64,000 bases of DNA from Kaistella palustris DSM 21579 (GCF_000422265.1 NZ_AULL01000012.1:1-64000), one strand, 5' to 3'; positions 25,670 to 35,229 are shown, counted from the stretch's first letter. Notes: generated by a model not told the origin, from the sequence alone. Made by a program: numbers and translations.

Positions 25670-27871
25670 ATGGCATATTTACGATTCAAGGCACTAGAAA
25701 TGCTTTCGTTCAAAGATTTCAGAAAAGACAACGCGGTTGAAGTTCCGGCGAAATTATCGGAGCTTTTTTGCCAGAATGTTTTTTCGGAAGAGACCATGCG
25801 TTCTTATCTGACGCAGGAAGCTTTTAAATCCATACAGAATGCGATAAAATTTGGAACAAAAATCCAGCGCGATGTAGCGGACCAGATTGCTGTAGCAATG
25901 AAAGACTGGGCGCTAAGCAAAGGAGCTACACACTATACACACTGGTTTCAGCCTTTGACGGGTTCCACAGCCGAGAAACACGATTCTTTTTTTACGCCTT
26001 TTGAAAGTGACCGCGCTATCGAAAGATTTTCAGGCGGCATGCTGATCCAGCAGGAACCCGATGCTTCTTCGTTCCCAAATGGCGGAATCAGGAATACTTT
26101 TGAGGCCAGAGGATATACGGCCTGGGATCCGTCATCACCGTCATTTATCATTGGGACCACACTTTGCATACCTTCTATCTTCATTTCTTATACCGGTGAA
26201 ACACTGGATTATAAAGCGCCTCTGTTAAAGGCTTTACAGGCGGTCGACAATGCGTCCACAGAAATTTGCCGTGCGTATTTTGATAAAAATGTCACCAAAG
26301 TTACCGCAACGCTGGGTTGGGAACAGGAATATTTTCTTGTAGATTCTGCGCTGTACCAGTCGAGACCGGATTTGGTGATTACAGGCAAAACGCTGCTCGG
26401 GCATTCGCCGGCAAAAGGGCAGCAGCTCGATGATCACTATTTTGGATCGATCCCGACACGCGTAATGAATTTTATGAAGGAGCTCGAGATCGAGTCGATG
26501 AAACTAGGAATTCCCGTTACTACCCGACACAACGAAGTGGCGCCGAACCAGTTTGAACTCGCGCCGATGTTTGAAGAGGTAAACGTGGCCGTGGATCATA
26601 ATTCCCTGTTGATGGATATTATGGCGAGAGTTGCACACAAGCATCACTTCCACATCCTTTTTCATGAAAAGCCTTTTGCAGGTGTTAACGGCAGCGGAAA
26701 ACATAATAACTGGAGTCTTGCCACAGACACCGGAGAAAACCTTTTGAGCCCGGGAAAAAATCCGAAGAAAAATCTTCAGTTCCTTACTTTCTTCGTGAAT
26801 TCAATTAAAGCGGTTCATGATTATGCGGATCTTCTGCGCGCCAGCATCGCTTCCGCCAGCAATGACCACCGGCTAGGCGCCAACGAAGCACCGCCGGCAA
26901 TCATTTCTGTTTTTATTGGGACACAGCTGTTCAGCGTACTCGAAGAACTTGAAAAAGTAACCGACGGCAAACTCTCGCCCGAAGAAAAAACCGAACTTAA
27001 ATTAAATGTGGTAGGCAAGATCCCGGAGATACTTTTGGATAATACCGATAGGAACAGAACTTCGCCATTTGCCTTTACCGGAAACAAGTTCGAGATCCGC
27101 GCTGTGGGATCCTCTGCGAACTGTGCAGAAGTAATGACTGTTATGAATGCAATTGCCGCGAAACAACTGCAAACCTTTAAAAAAGAGGTCGACGCACTGA
27201 TCGCAGAAAAAGGTCTTAAGAAAGATGAGGCCATATTTAATATTTTACGTGAATATATAAAGGTGTCAAAAAATATTCTTTTTGAAGGCGATGGATATTC
27301 TGACGATTGGGCGCAGGAAGCCGAAGAACGTGGCCTCAACAATCTGAAAACCACTCCGGAAGCGCTGGAACGGGAAATGGATCCGAAATTTATTTCACTT
27401 TATGAAGACCTGAATATTTATACGCACCGTGAAATTGAAGCGAGAAACGAAGTGAAACTTGAAAAATATTCGACCGTAATTTCAATTGAAGCTACTGTTT
27501 TGGGCGATATTGCACGAAACCACATTATTCCCTGTGCTTTGAATTACCAGAACAGGCTTATTGAAAATGTGAAAGGACTTAAAGAAATATTTGGCGACAG
27601 TGAGTTCAAAGCTCTGGCAAAGGAGCAGATGAATATGATCGCAGAGATCAGCGAACACGTTTCTATTATGAAAGTAGGCGTGGAACAATTGATTGAGGCT
27701 ACTGCAAAAGCAAAAACCAGTACAAATTCGCAGGAAATGGCGGAGGTTTTCTGTACCGAAGTCAAGCCACTCTTTGACCGTATCCGGGATTCATCGGATG
27801 CGCTGGAAATGGTGGTAGACGACGAATTATGGCCGATGACCAAATACCGCGAGCTACTATTTACCAGATAA
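25670..27871 (+). CDS. glnN: Glutamine synthetase type III
   Basis: It condenses glutamate and ammonia with ATP and is the typical GS of Bacteroidota. The 733-residue product starts MAYLRFKALEML and has GSTAEKHDSFF and WDPSSPSFI in the N-terminal part. TRHNEVAPNQFELAPMFEEVNVAVDHN lies around residue 285, then GVNGSGKHNNWSL (ATP/glutamate site), RLGANEAPPAI, and the C-terminal helical extension. Type III enzymes form double hexameric rings of about 80-kDa subunits. It is monocistronic, with its own -7 box and terminator. A dyad at 25592-25617 may regulate it. Confidence 0.96.
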   Translation: MAYLRFKALEMLSFKDFRKDNAVEVPAKLSELFCQNVFSEETMRSYLTQEAFKSIQNAIKFGTKIQRDVADQIAVAMKDWALSKGATHYTHWFQPLTGSTAEKHDSFFTPFESDRAIERFSGGMLIQQEPDASSFPNGGIRNTFEARGYTAWDPSSPSFIIGTTLCIPSIFISYTGETLDYKAPLLKALQAVDNASTEICRAYFDKNVTKVTATLGWEQEYFLVDSALYQSRPDLVITGKTLLGHSPAKGQQLDDHYFGSIPTRVMNFMKELEIESMKLGIPVTTRHNEVAPNQFELAPMFEEVNVAVDHNSLLMDIMARVAHKHHFHILFHEKPFAGVNGSGKHNNWSLATDTGENLLSPGKNPKKNLQFLTFFVNSIKAVHDYADLLRASIASASNDHRLGANEAPPAIISVFIGTQLFSVLEELEKVTDGKLSPEEKTELKLNVVGKIPEILLDNTDRNRTSPFAFTGNKFEIRAVGSSANCAEVMTVMNAIAAKQLQTFKKEVDALIAEKGLKKDEAIFNILREYIKVSKNILFEGDGYSDDWAQEAEERGLNNLKTTPEALEREMDPKFISLYEDLNIYTHREIEARNEVKLEKYSTVISIEATVLGDIARNHIIPCALNYQNRLIENVKGLKEIFGDSEFKALAKEQMNMIAEISEHVSIMKVGVEQLIEATAKAKTSTNSQEMAEVFCTEVKPLFDRIRDSSDALEMVVDDELWPMTKYRELLFTR

Positions 27872-27895
27872 ATAGCAAGCAATCCTGTAAGTTAC

Positions 27896-27924
27896 AATCC
27901 TGCAAATGTCGCAGGATTTTTTTT
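27896..27924 (+). terminator. Intrinsic terminator of glutamine synthetase III
   Basis: AATCCTGC (27896-27903) pairs with GCAGGATT (27911-27918) over a 7-nt loop, followed by a T tract. Confidence 0.85.
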
Positions 27925-28000
27925 GATGTAATGGCCAGTTATAGAGCTGCTAAATTTAAGATATAGATAACAATTATAAATGTTAACGAATCTTAATATA

Positions 28001-28036
28001 AACAAAAACGCAATCACCAAAATAGGGCGATTGCGC
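28001..28036 (-). terminator. Leftward-facing terminator-like hairpin without a matching gene
   Basis: On the minus strand CGCAATCGCC pairs with GGTGATTGCG (10 bp, one G-T) and is followed by TTTTTGTTT. No minus-strand gene lies immediately to the right, so what it terminates is unclear. Confidence 0.45.
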
Positions 28037-28131
28037 TTAATCTAATATTAACATTAATAATAAAAATGTTAAAATGTGTTAAAAGGACTTTGCAGAATAG
28101 GTGTTTTAACCCCTCCCCGAAGTGTAATACT

Positions 28132-28139
28132 TAATTTTG
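28132..28139 (+). promoter_or_regulatory. -7 promoter box of the NlpC/P60 lipoprotein gene
   Basis: TAATTTTG (TAnnTTTG), 49 nt before the ATG at 28189. Confidence 0.45.
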
Positions 28140-28188
28140 CCTTGCATTTAAAACCAAATATGTCTTTTAACACTGATAATTAATATAT

Positions 28189-28872
28189 ATGAATAAAAGA
28201 GTTCTGTTTTTAGTCGTAAGTGTTTTAACTACTTTTTCTCTACAGTCATGTGTCAGTAATTACGTAGTTTCAGCTCCCACAACTTACTCTAATGAATACA
28301 AAGCTAATGCCAAACTTTCTGCTCTAGATAATAAAAAATTAGAAACAGCAAAATTACAGCTCCTCAACAGTTTTAAAGATCAAAATATCGTTGCCGCCCA
28401 GGTTCTTGAAGCTTCACTGAAAAATGACGAGATCGCCAAGACTGTAAAATTCACCAAAAAAATCGATGATATCTTAATAGAGGCCGAATCTTATTTAGGA
28501 ACACCTTACAGATATGGCGGAACTACAAGAAACGGAATCGACTGTTCTGCTTTTGTACTTTCAGTTTTCGGTGCTGTAGCAGGCGTAAACTTACCAAGAG
28601 TGGCTGCATCCCAGGCGCAGGAGGGTGAGAAAATCGAAAAAGGGAGCTTACAGAAAGGAGACCTGGTTTTCTTTTCCCACAGCAGAGGCAGAATTTCCCA
28701 CGTAGGTATCGTAGAAAGTGTAGATGAAAACGGTGAGGTGAGATTTATCCACGCCGCGACTTCCAGAGGAGTGATGATTTCTTCGCTTAATGATTCTTAT
28801 TGGGGACCAAAATTCAGATTCGCAAAGAGAGTGGTATCGCAGGAGAACTTCAGTAACTTTGCACAAAACTAG
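28189..28872 (+). CDS. NlpC/P60 (C40) family peptidoglycan endopeptidase lipoprotein
   Basis: This is a probable D-Glu-mDAP endopeptidase acting on cell-wall peptides. The 227-residue protein has a lipobox LQSC (Cys21), a helical linker (about 35-95), and the C40 catalytic domain. The domain shows YLGTPYRYGGTTRNGIDCSAF (Cys119), RISHVGIV (His171) and FIHAATSRGV (His188). It is monocistronic with a -7 box at 28132-28139 and a terminator at 28897-28922. It does not belong to the mre operon on the other strand. Confidence 0.94.
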   Translation: MNKRVLFLVVSVLTTFSLQSCVSNYVVSAPTTYSNEYKANAKLSALDNKKLETAKLQLLNSFKDQNIVAAQVLEASLKNDEIAKTVKFTKKIDDILIEAESYLGTPYRYGGTTRNGIDCSAFVLSVFGAVAGVNLPRVAASQAQEGEKIEKGSLQKGDLVFFSHSRGRISHVGIVESVDENGEVRFIHAATSRGVMISSLNDSYWGPKFRFAKRVVSQENFSNFAQN

Positions 28873-29350
28873 ACACAAGCACTTAAATAATTGATCAAAA
28901 CCACCACTAAGGTGGTTTTTTTATGCATCATCTTCTAAGGAAATCTTTTTTTGATGACTTGAGACAGTTAATAATTTGTAGTAGAGACAGTCGGGAAACG
29001 CTGTGACCGTCGTTGTATTTTTAATGGAGAGGTATACCGTTCCGTAATTTCTATAAGTTGAACACAAATGTTCAGGGATGAGATTTGAATCCACCAAAGC
29101 GTGGTGTCTGGTAAGTCAGCAGAAAACGGTTAAATACAAATGTATTGTGCAAAACCTTCGAAAAAAATAAATGGCAGATCACATCTTTCATTCGATACCA
29201 CTTCGAACTCCCTAAGAATCGGGCCCAGCCGGCTTTTCTAATTCTGGAGTGGAACAAGGGAAAGAATGTTGCTTTCAGGATTATGACCTCGTTGTTATGC
29301 GTCCAGCTGGGGATTGAATGTCTCGGGGTGCCGAGGATTTTGCCCAATTA
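28873..29350. other. Unexplained intergenic region
   Basis: Apart from the terminator at 28897-28922 these 478 nt have no recognised gene. A frame on the minus strand (29072-29347, TTG start, 91 codons, positively charged and aromatic) and an overlapping plus-strand frame (29145-29378) are open, but neither resembles a known protein. Local GC is higher than in other intergenic stretches. A small perfect hairpin CTCGG/CCGAG lies near 29322-29335. It could be a decayed element or a structured RNA. Confidence 0.5.
28897..28922 (+). terminator. Intrinsic terminator of the NlpC/P60 gene
   Basis: AAAACCACC (28897-28905) and GGTGGTTTT (28911-28919) form a perfect 9-bp stem with a 5-nt loop and a T tract. 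Confidence 0.87.
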
Positions 29351-30580
29351 TTACACCAGACTGTTTCGGTCCGTATAATTGAGCTTAAAGAAAATAAAAG
29401 TCATTATAGAAAACGCCAGCAGCGATGAACCACCATAACTGAAGAAAGGAAGCGGAATCCCAACCGTGGGGAAAAGTCCCATCACCATACCCAGATTGAT
29501 GGCGAAGTGCACAAGCAAAATAGAGGCGAAACAATAGCCGAAAACACGGTTAAATGTGGATTTTTGCTTCTCGGAAAGATAATAGATGCGCCCGATAAAA
29601 ATCGCGTAAAATAGGATAAGCAGCGAGGCGCCCAAAAAGCCCCATTCCTCACCAACCGTACAGAAGATGTAATCGGTTTCCTGCTCCGGCACAAATTTAC
29701 CGCGCGTTACGGAACCTTCCATATATCCCTTCCCAAAAAAGCCACCGGAACCGATCGCCGTTTTTGAGTAAAGCAGATTGTAACCGGAGGTGTCGCGGAA
29801 TGCTTTTTCTCCTTTATATAATACTTCTATCCGTTCGCGCTGGTGTTTCGGCAACTTTTCTAAAATGGTTGGTGAGCCATAAGCCAAACCACACAGCAAA
29901 AGAAAAGAGCCAAGAAAACCTGCTATCGAAAAAACATGCCAGTGGATCTTATAGTAATTAAGAAAAATTATAAACGCATAAATTAAAGCAATTCCGCCAA
30001 TTACATACAAAGGGTCAATCGCCAGGGCAACCAGGAATACTGCCGCAAAAATGCCGATGACGCCAAAAAACCAGCCTGACAAACCTTCCCGAAAAAGCGC
30101 AATAAAAAAAGCAAGAAATACCAGCAGCGAACCCACATCGGGAATAGCCAAAACAACTGCACCGGGAATTGCGATAATGGCCAGGCAGGTGTAAAGCGAC
30201 TTGCGCGCTTTCAGGTTAAAGTCCGGTCCGGCGACATAGTGGGACAGCATAAGCGAAACACCGATTTTGGCAAATTCTACGGGCTGCATGGTAAAGCCAC
30301 CGAAACGGTACCAGTTTTTCTGCCCGAGAATTTCTGTCCCGAAAGGGAATAAACCGATCAATAACAAAACACCCACCACATAAAATATACTCGAGAAATT
30401 CTCAAAAAACTTGGTTCTCATTAAAAAAATGATCATTCCCACGAAAACAGAAATACCAAGAAAAATAAGCTGTTTCTGTCCCAAAGCCTCATTCACACTG
30501 TAGATGTTCGCTACCGCAAAAAGTGAGATTGCGAGATACAGAAATATGCTTAATTTATCGAGACCTTCCGTCCACTTCAT
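29351..30580 (-). CDS. rodA: Rod-shape SEDS glycosyltransferase RodA
   Basis: RodA polymerises lipid II glycan strands for lateral wall growth, paired with PBP2. The 409-residue product has about ten membrane segments and the SEDS motifs: NWYRFGGFTMQPVEFAKIGVSLMLSHYVAG near residue 95, the GKGYMEGSVTRGKFVPEQETDYIFCTVGEEWGF region, and FPTVGIPLPFFSYGGSSLLA near the C-terminus. It overlaps mrdA by 4 nt (30577-30580), the last gene of the mreBCD-mrdA-rodA operon. Confidence 0.96.
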   Translation of the reverse strand: MKWTEGLDKLSIFLYLAISLFAVANIYSVNEALGQKQLIFLGISVFVGMIIFLMRTKFFENFSSIFYVVGVLLLIGLFPFGTEILGQKNWYRFGGFTMQPVEFAKIGVSLMLSHYVAGPDFNLKARKSLYTCLAIIAIPGAVVLAIPDVGSLLVFLAFFIALFREGLSGWFFGVIGIFAAVFLVALAIDPLYVIGGIALIYAFIIFLNYYKIHWHVFSIAGFLGSFLLLCGLAYGSPTILEKLPKHQRERIEVLYKGEKAFRDTSGYNLLYSKTAIGSGGFFGKGYMEGSVTRGKFVPEQETDYIFCTVGEEWGFLGASLLILFYAIFIGRIYYLSEKQKSTFNRVFGYCFASILLVHFAINLGMVMGLFPTVGIPLPFFSYGGSSLLAFSIMTFIFFKLNYTDRNSLV

Positions 30581-32592
30581 TTTTTCGGCGTTTGAATTTT
30601 TAATTTAGACCGCAGCGAATCTCTCTTCAATAAAAGTCTGGCGCGTATCTTTTGGTCTTTAATAAATTTTAGACTGTCTTCAATATTTTCGATCTTCGCA
30701 GAATCGCGGTTGGGTTCTTTATAAAGGCCTTTCCGCTTTAGTTCCACTGTCCACTGTCTTTTATACTCGGGCATGAAACTCGCATTCACCAGTTTTTTAT
30801 AGAGTTGCTCACGCTTCAGATCGCCCAGCAAATATTTTTCTGCAATTGCAACTGCCGCCGGTCCCGCCCAGGTAGCACCGAAACCTGCATGCTCCATCAC
30901 CGCGGCGACTACGATCTTCGGATTCTCCGCAGGTGCGGCAAGTACAAAGATCGAGTTGTCTTTTCCCTGCGGCACCTGCGCTGTTCCTGTTTTCGCAAGC
31001 ATGGTAAAATCGCTGGACTTAAGACCACGAGCGGTCCCATTGAGTACAACCGCCTCCATACCTTTAATGATAGGCTCAAAATACTTAGGTTCAACCAGTG
31101 TTTTGTGTTTTACTTTAAAGCGCGGATCCGGATTAGGTTTCCCATCGATGGCGCGCACAATGTGTGGCGTGTAATACCAACCGCGGTTTACAATTGCTGC
31201 CACAGCATTCGCCATCTGAAGCGGCGTAAGCAGCACGTCGCCCTGTCCCATACCATTAAAGATCGAACCATTCATTGTATATGCAGAACTCCAGTCTTTC
31301 TTACCGCTTCGTTTTTCATAGAAAGCACCTGTGGGAATCCTGCCTTTGGACCCTACCGCAATATCGTTATTCAGATATTCACCCACGCCAAAACTGCTCA
31401 TGATCTTTTTCCATTCATCCACACCTCGCGACGGGTCACCGGGATATTTGTCCATGATCGAGATGTAAGCATGGGAAAAATAGCAGTTGCTAGAAACCTG
31501 AATAGCGGGAATCAGCGGATCTGCACCGCCGTGCCCCTTAATTCTTAGGCCGCGGTAGAAAAATCCGCCACTGCAGGGATATACCGTGTCAGCAGTCATC
31601 ACGCCCATCTGCATTGCTGCTGCGGCAGTCAGTAGTTTAAACGTGGAGCCAGGCGGATACGCGGCCTGCACCGATCGGTCGAAAGTTGGACGATTGTTAT
31701 AGATCGTATCCATCTGCAGGCGGTAGAGGTTTTTTGTTTTTTCGGATCCTACGAAAAGGTTGGGATCGATGTCGGGACCGGTGGCCAGCACCAGGATTTC
31801 GCCGGTCTTCGGATCTAGCGCAACTACCGCGCCCTGTTTATTGACCATCATTTCTTCCGCCATGCGCTGCAGGTCATAATCAATGGTCAGTGTCACATCT
31901 TTTCCGGTAACCACATCTTTATCCAGCGCGCCGTTCTTATAGGAACCGATATTGCGCAGGCGTATATCTTTTTGAATATACTGAATGCCTTTTTCGCCAC
32001 GAAGGTCTTTTTCATACGACTTCTCGATTCCGGTCTTTCCTATGAAATCGCCGGGCAGATAATACAGTGAATCTTTGGCAATTTCCCGGTCATTAACTTC
32101 ATTCGTATAACCCAGTAGATTTCCGGAGGTAGAAACTTCGTACTGCCGCTGAGGTCGCGAAACAATATTAAAGGCAGGATATTTAAAAATGATTTCCTGG
32201 ATTCTGGCAATTTCTTCGCGGCTCAGATTCTTCATAAAGGTCATCGGCGTGAGCTTCGAGTAGTATTTTTCTTTTTTAATGGCGGTCAGCCTTGCCGTGA
32301 AGTCCTGCGGTGTAATCTTCATTAAATTACAGAATCCCACCGTATCGAAATCTGCTTTTAAAAGAGCTTCTGTAAAAGAAATTTCATAAGCCGGCTGGTT
32401 TCCCACCAGGATCTTACCGTTTCTGTCGAAGATCACGCCACGCTGCGGAATAATGTACTCGGTTTTGATGGAAGTGTTTGCGGCGTTTAAAGCATAACGG
32501 TCGGTAAACAGTTGTAAATAAGATAGTCTTGCAATAAATATTAAAGCAATAACCGATAATATAACTGTGATTTTAAGGTATTGTGATTTCAA
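30577..32592 (-). CDS. mrdA: Penicillin-binding protein 2
   Basis: This class B PBP is the transpeptidase partner of RodA in elongation. The 671-residue protein has an N-terminal anchor (about 7-25), a pedestal domain (QRGVIFDRNGKIL, residues 50-62; GKTGIEKSYEKDLRG near 185-199), and the transpeptidase motifs. These are STFK (Ser316/Lys319), SSN (in VSSNCYF) and KTGTAQVP. A charged C-terminal extension of about 60 residues follows the catalytic domain. It overlaps mreD by 4 nt and rodA by 4 nt, indicating translational coupling. Confidence 0.96.
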   Translation of the reverse strand: MKSQYLKITVILSVIALIFIARLSYLQLFTDRYALNAANTSIKTEYIIPQRGVIFDRNGKILVGNQPAYEISFTEALLKADFDTVGFCNLMKITPQDFTARLTAIKKEKYYSKLTPMTFMKNLSREEIARIQEIIFKYPAFNIVSRPQRQYEVSTSGNLLGYTNEVNDREIAKDSLYYLPGDFIGKTGIEKSYEKDLRGEKGIQYIQKDIRLRNIGSYKNGALDKDVVTGKDVTLTIDYDLQRMAEEMMVNKQGAVVALDPKTGEILVLATGPDIDPNLFVGSEKTKNLYRLQMDTIYNNRPTFDRSVQAAYPPGSTFKLLTAAAAMQMGVMTADTVYPCSGGFFYRGLRIKGHGGADPLIPAIQVSSNCYFSHAYISIMDKYPGDPSRGVDEWKKIMSSFGVGEYLNNDIAVGSKGRIPTGAFYEKRSGKKDWSSAYTMNGSIFNGMGQGDVLLTPLQMANAVAAIVNRGWYYTPHIVRAIDGKPNPDPRFKVKHKTLVEPKYFEPIIKGMEAVVLNGTARGLKSSDFTMLAKTGTAQVPQGKDNSIFVLAAPAENPKIVVAAVMEHAGFGATWAGPAAVAIAEKYLLGDLKREQLYKKLVNASFMPEYKRQWTVELKRKGLYKEPNRDSAKIENIEDSLKFIKDQKIRARLLLKRDSLRSKLKIQTPKK

Positions 32593-33092
32593 ACTTTTTG
32601 TTTGATTTTAAAGGCTAATGAGTAGAGTAATATAAATATAAATGAAATTCCGCTGGTCGCCAAAATATTCAGGAAGATGTCGAACAACCGGTTGAGCTTA
32701 AAGAATTCCAGATACTGAACCAAAAACTGATGCAGAAATATACTTACAAAAATAAAAAAAAGATATTGCGACCACTGTAGCGACTGAAATGAGAAAAAGT
32801 CTGTGGAAGTGTCAGTGGAAGTCCGGAATATCAGCGTGCGGAAATAGGCAATGGTTGTCGTGGCAACTGCATTTATTCCCCAGGTGTACAGAAATGCATC
32901 GATTCCCAAACCCAAAAGAAAACTCAAAGCCAGAAACTGAAATTTATTCCTGAAGAACGGATAGAACAAAACAAATACAGGATAAAGCACCGGCGTGTAT
33001 TTGCCGAAAAGAGTGATCCTGTTGAGCACAAAGATTTGTAATGCGATCAGCAAAACAATCATCAGAAAGTCTGTAAAAAATGTTCTGCTCAT
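32589..33092 (-). CDS. mreD: Rod shape-determining protein MreD
   Basis: MreD is a small membrane protein of the elongasome. The 167 residues contain five to six hydrophobic segments (FLMIVLLIALQIFVLN, VLYPVFVLFYPFF, FQFLALSFLLGLGIDAFLY, and so on) with few motifs. Identity rests on length, topology and exact position between mreC (1-nt overlap) and mrdA (4-nt overlap). Confidence 0.88.
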   Translation of the reverse strand: MSRTFFTDFLMIVLLIALQIFVLNRITLFGKYTPVLYPVFVLFYPFFRNKFQFLALSFLLGLGIDAFLYTWGINAVATTTIAYFRTLIFRTSTDTSTDFFSFQSLQWSQYLFFIFVSIFLHQFLVQYLEFFKLNRLFDIFLNILATSGISFIFILLYSLAFKIKQKV

Positions 33093-33943
33093 TATTTTTC
33101 TCTTTTAATCGTGGCCTGCAGTGTGTCCTGAATTTTCTGAACTTCGGCTTTCTTTAAATTTTTAACTACATAAACTTTTCGCAGATTGCCCATTTTTTCG
33201 CTGAGTTCTACGGAAATATCCCAAAAACCGGTTTTGCTGTCAACTTCATAACCGGCAATTTTCCCGATCATGACTCCCTGGGGGAAAATGGCTGATTTAC
33301 CGTCGGTTATGATCGTGTCGCCGATCTGCAGCGGAACATATTTTGGGATATCGGAAAGGTGCATGATTCGCGAATCATTTCCGCGCCAGGTCAGCGTTCC
33401 GAAATAGCCGGTTTTTTTTTGGGCGGCGTTGATCTTGATTTTATTTACACTTAGAACTGACTGCACCAAAGCGTAGGAATCTGTACTGTTGATCACGATT
33501 CCGGCAATTCCCTGCGGAGCCATCACGCCCATTTTTGGTAATACACCGTCTCTCTTTCCGCGGTTGATGGTGAAGTAATTGTCTTTCCGGTTGATGCTGT
33601 TGAAAACGATCTCGCCGTCTACAAAAGAATAGATCTGGCCACCGCCGATGGTATCGTGCACGCGTCGGAACTGCGGGATCTCTGAACCGTCTTTACCGTA
33701 TACCTGCGTCATCAGCGCTTTATTCTGCGCTACGAGCTGTTCGTTGATCTGTTTCAGTTTCAGGTATGAGGTTCCCTCATCTATATAGCCGGAAACCCGC
33801 GAGTTGAACGCCGCAGTCTGCCCCGCGATCCAGGATTGCTGCATAGAGTTTCTGCTGAAAATCAGGACCAAACCAATGAGTTGCAGAAATATAAAGAAGA
33901 TGAACAGACCGTTCTTCGAAAATAATCTCAGCAAAAATCCCAT
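33092..33943 (-). CDS. mreC: Rod shape-determining protein MreC
   Basis: MreC is a periplasmic scaffold linking MreB/MreD to PBP2. The 283-residue product has one N-terminal membrane segment (about 10-29), a short coiled coil (YLKLKQINEQLVAQNKALMTQVYG), and the MreC beta-domain. The beta-domain includes NRGKRDGVLPKMGVMAPQGIAGIV and LQIGDTIITDGKSAIFPQGVMIGKI. It lies 27 nt after mreB and shares 1 nt with mreD. Confidence 0.95.
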   Translation of the reverse strand: MGFLLRLFSKNGLFIFFIFLQLIGLVLIFSRNSMQQSWIAGQTAAFNSRVSGYIDEGTSYLKLKQINEQLVAQNKALMTQVYGKDGSEIPQFRRVHDTIGGGQIYSFVDGEIVFNSINRKDNYFTINRGKRDGVLPKMGVMAPQGIAGIVINSTDSYALVQSVLSVNKIKINAAQKKTGYFGTLTWRGNDSRIMHLSDIPKYVPLQIGDTIITDGKSAIFPQGVMIGKIAGYEVDSKTGFWDISVELSEKMGNLRKVYVVKNLKKAEVQKIQDTLQATIKREK

Positions 33944-33970
33944 CCGTTAAGTTTCGTAAAAAAGTTATAA

Positions 33971-34996
33971 TTATTTAATCAGGAAATTAAATTTGTCCAT
34001 GTTTTTAAGTGCGATACCGGTGCCGCGAACTACGGCTCTTAACGGATCTTCGGCCACGAATACCGGCAGTCCGGTTTTTTTGTGCAGTCTGTCGGCAAGA
34101 CCTCTTAGCAGTGCACCGCCGCCGGCAAGGTAAATTCCTGTTTTATAGATATCAGCGGCAAGTTCCGGCGGTGTCAGCGAAAGGGTTTCCATCACCGCAT
34201 CTTCAATCCTGATGATCGACTTGTCCAGCGCTCTGGCGATTTCTTTATAATTCACCATGATCTCTTTCGGTTTTCCTGTGATTAGGTCACGGCCCTGAAC
34301 CGGGATATCTTCGATTTCCACATCGAGTTCTTCAATCGCGGAACCAACTTCAATTTTTACACGTTCAGCAGTTCTTTCACCGATATATAAGTTATGGTGC
34401 GTTCTCAGGTAATAAGCAATATCATTAGTGAAAACGTCGCCTGCAATTTTTACAGATTTGTCGCAAACGATTCCGCCTAGGGCTACAACAGCGATTTCGG
34501 TGGTACCACCGCCTATATCGATGATCATGTTACCTTCAGGTTTCTGTACATCGATTCCCACACCAATTGCCGCAGCCATTGGTTCGTAAATCAGGCGGAC
34601 TTCCTTGGCATTTACTTTTTGAGCGGAATCACGAACCGCGCGCTTCTCAACTTCGGTAATGCCGGAAGGTATACAAATTACAATTTTTAAAGTCGGCTGA
34701 AAAAGTTTTCCTTTAATGCCCGGAATCTGCTTGATGAATTCCTTGATCATATGTTCGGAAGCGTGAAAGTCGGCGATCACACCATCTTTCAGCGGTCGGA
34801 TCGTTTTTATATCTTCATGCGTCTTTCCCTGCATGTGTTTTGCTTTCTCTCCTACGGCAATGGGTTTTCCGCTGGACCGCTCAATTGCCACTATGGATGG
34901 CTGGTCGATTACAATTTTGTTGTTGTGTATAATCAGTGTGTTCGCTGTCCCCAAATCAATTGCAATATCCTGTGTGAACATATCAAATAACCCCAT
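33971..34996 (-). CDS. mreB: Rod shape-determining protein MreB
   Basis: MreB is an actin-like filament protein organising cell elongation. From ATG 34996 (MGLFDMFTQDIAIDLGTANT) the product is 341 residues with actin-fold phosphate-1 (DLGTANTLI), phosphate-2 (IDIGGGTTEIAVV) and adenosine (LAGGGALLRGL) motifs. The frame could begin nine codons earlier at a TTG, but that codon coincides with the -7 box at 35021-35028. It is the first gene of the mreBCD-mrdA-rodA operon and is divergent from hemA. Confidence 0.97.
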   Translation of the reverse strand: MGLFDMFTQDIAIDLGTANTLIIHNNKIVIDQPSIVAIERSSGKPIAVGEKAKHMQGKTHEDIKTIRPLKDGVIADFHASEHMIKEFIKQIPGIKGKLFQPTLKIVICIPSGITEVEKRAVRDSAQKVNAKEVRLIYEPMAAAIGVGIDVQKPEGNMIIDIGGGTTEIAVVALGGIVCDKSVKIAGDVFTNDIAYYLRTHHNLYIGERTAERVKIEVGSAIEELDVEIEDIPVQGRDLITGKPKEIMVNYKEIARALDKSIIRIEDAVMETLSLTPPELAADIYKTGIYLAGGGALLRGLADRLHKKTGLPVFVAEDPLRAVVRGTGIALKNMDKFNFLIK

Positions 34997-35020
34997 ATTT
35001 TTCGTAAATTTTAAAGTAAG

Positions 35021-35028
35021 CAAAGATA
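35021..35028 (-). promoter_or_regulatory. -7 promoter box of the mreBCD-mrdA-rodA operon
   Basis: The minus strand reads TATCTTTG (TAnnTTTG), 24 nt upstream of the mreB ATG. It overlaps an upstream in-frame TTG, which is therefore unlikely to be the start. Confidence 0.5.
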
Positions 35029-35229
35029 TAAATTTAGAACCGTTCTAAAAATTACTTTACTCTAATTTTGGTTAAAGTTTTATTAAAAATTTGCCCGTTT
35101 ACCATATAACTTTTTAATGGTTGAAATATTTCGCGTGCACCTAAAAATCGTATTTACAACTTCTTCCGCGCCAATAATTTAGTGATTATCTTCATATTGA
35201 TATCACTTCCGCATTCAATTAAAAAATCT

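Larger units (their letters stand above)
27872..28188. other. Intergenic region between GS III and the NlpC/P60 lipoprotein
   Basis: These 317 nt contain the GS III terminator (27896-27924), a second hairpin with leftward terminator polarity (28001-28036), and the -7 box of the next gene (28132-28139). I see no reading frame of substance. Confidence 0.6.

Noticed and set aside
29072-29347. A 91-codon minus-strand open frame with TTG start downstream of rodA
   Set aside because: No recognisable domain, a poor start and an overlapping plus-strand frame; kept only as part of the unexplained intergenic region.
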